Source: Gammaproteobacteria bacterium
Lineage (GTDB): Bacteria; Pseudomonadota; Gammaproteobacteria; Pseudomonadales; Pseudohongiellaceae
Assembly (NCBI GenBank): GCA_002727755.1
Contig: PBXX01000065.1
Location: 11,857-19,044, forward strand
Reading direction: 5' to 3'
Length of the DNA: 7,188 bases
The notes below the pieces were generated by a model, which saw only the letters and a list, made by a program, of their open reading frames with translations, was not told where the DNA came from and searched no databases. Both the position numbers and the translations under genes were made by a program. Every line of letters begins with the position of its first letter. Position 1 is the first letter of the stretch. This document shows, piece by piece, positions 6,686 through 7,188 of this stretch.

Positions 6686-7188
6686 TTATTCAGAACTAAA
6701 CTCAAAACGAAAAATTTTCAGTGCTCTCTCTGGGAATCTGTCTAAAAATTCCGGAGCGGCCGCAATTAACTCAACAAATTTAGCCTTGGGGACATGCCTC
6801 TCAAACTTGTCCAATAGAAATTGTTCATCAAGAAACGGGCTGTTAAGTGCTGCGATTATCGTCGCTTCATCAGAGCATAGGGAACGCATTTTCTTTAAAA
6901 CCGTCCCATAATCACGCTCTGCACTAAAGCTATTCCTCTGATAAGTAGGGGGATCTATGATCACTAAATCATATCTACCCTCTTGCTTTATTCGACCCCA
7001 AGAAGTGAACACATTAAATGGTAAGGATGTAATCGTGTCTTTGTCTTGTCCATTTAAGTCATGATTCCTTTCGCCCCATCTCATACTTGTTTTTGACAGG
7101 TCAACGTTAACAACTGATCGAGCACCACCAGCAAGTGCCGCAACAGATAGTGAGCATGTGTAAGAGAATAAGTTAAGTACCTTTTTAT
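6686..7188 (-). CDS. RlmI/RlmK-like class I SAM-dependent methyltransferase, N-terminal part outside the window
   Basis: Partial gene: the frame runs open to the right edge, giving 166 C-terminal residues. An ATG at 7084 exists but is internal, because the residues before it continue the methyltransferase fold. Reading from the edge, KKVLNLFSYTCSLSVAAL is SAM-binding motif I, NVDLSKT carries the acidic ribose-binding residue, and ERNHDLNG follows as in RlmI/RlmK-type 23S rRNA methyltransferases (Methyltrans_SAM family). DLVIIDPPTYQ is motif IV, with DPP encoded at 6947-6955. The C-terminus ERALKIFRFEF resembles the ending of a short stand-alone subfamily rather than E. coli RlmI itself. Nucleic-acid (probably rRNA) methylation is likely; the target base cannot be assigned. 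The protein ends 39 bp from the convergent esterase. Confidence 0.86.
   Translation of the reverse strand, partial: KKVLNLFSYTCSLSVAALAGGARSVVNVDLSKTSMRWGERNHDLNGQDKDTITSLPFNVFTSWGRIKQEGRYDLVIIDPPTYQRNSFSAERDYGTVLKKMRSLCSDEATIIAALNSPFLDEQFLLDKFERHVPKAKFVELIAAAPEFLDRFPERALKIFRFEFSSE

Noticed and set aside
6677..6745. ATG at 6677 with GGAG upstream, encoding 22 residues on the plus strand
   Set aside because: It lies across the 3' end of the methyltransferase on the other strand; the sequence MRWLFRTKLK shows no known motif and the site is probably chance.
6677..7084. Nine-base inverted match ATGAGATGG (6677-6685) and CCATCTCAT (7076-7084)
   Set aside because: Short, widely separated, one copy within conserved methyltransferase coding; consistent with chance.

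Overview
The window reads as an ordinary chromosomal stretch of an AT-rich Gram-negative bacterium. A marine-type gammaproteobacterium is the best guess. Three things support this: a tandem-ATPase protein that aligns by eye along most of its length with enterobacterial ModF, several exported proteins with Sec-type signal peptides including a periplasmic c-type cytochrome, and lipid or ester enzymes of the kinds common in oligotrophic marine gammaproteobacteria. The lineage is an inference from protein character, not from any marker gene.

Layout, left to right: (1) a modF-like double ABC ATPase on the minus strand (36-1535). (2) A divergent 122-bp intergenic region with a perfect 6+6 inverted repeat and a candidate promoter. 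(3) Two plus-strand genes, a small monohaem cytochrome c (best start TTG at 1658, not the longer reading from 1574) and an exported NTF2/SnoaL-like protein (2176-2664), separated by 161 bp with no recognisable gene. (4) Convergent with these, a minus-strand pair transcribed as serine hydrolase (5584 to 4307) then thiolase-like protein (4235 to 2697), 71 bp apart and probably co-transcribed. (5) A divergent 126-bp intergenic region with two small inverted repeats and weak promoter-like hexamers. (6) A plus-strand hormone-sensitive-lipase-family esterase (5711-6646) with a very good Shine-Dalgarno. (7) Convergent with it, the C-terminal two thirds or so of a minus-strand RlmI/RlmK-like SAM methyltransferase, cut by the right edge of the window.

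Functionally, the serine hydrolase, thiolase-like protein and esterase form the only group that looks thematically linked (ester/amide hydrolysis plus acyl-CoA chemistry around a shared divergent promoter region). A joint pathway is inference only. The most interesting protein is the thiolase-like one: it has the thiolase fold landmarks and an extra C-terminal domain, but none of the classical catalytic Cys/His/Cys residues is at its usual motif. The ModF protein is also asymmetric, with a degenerate first ATPase site.

No tRNA, rRNA, CRISPR array, insertion sequence, phage gene or defence system was recognised. No intergenic gap exceeds about 160 bp, and no convincing rho-independent terminator was found at either convergent junction. 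I do not see a clearly new multi-gene system here.
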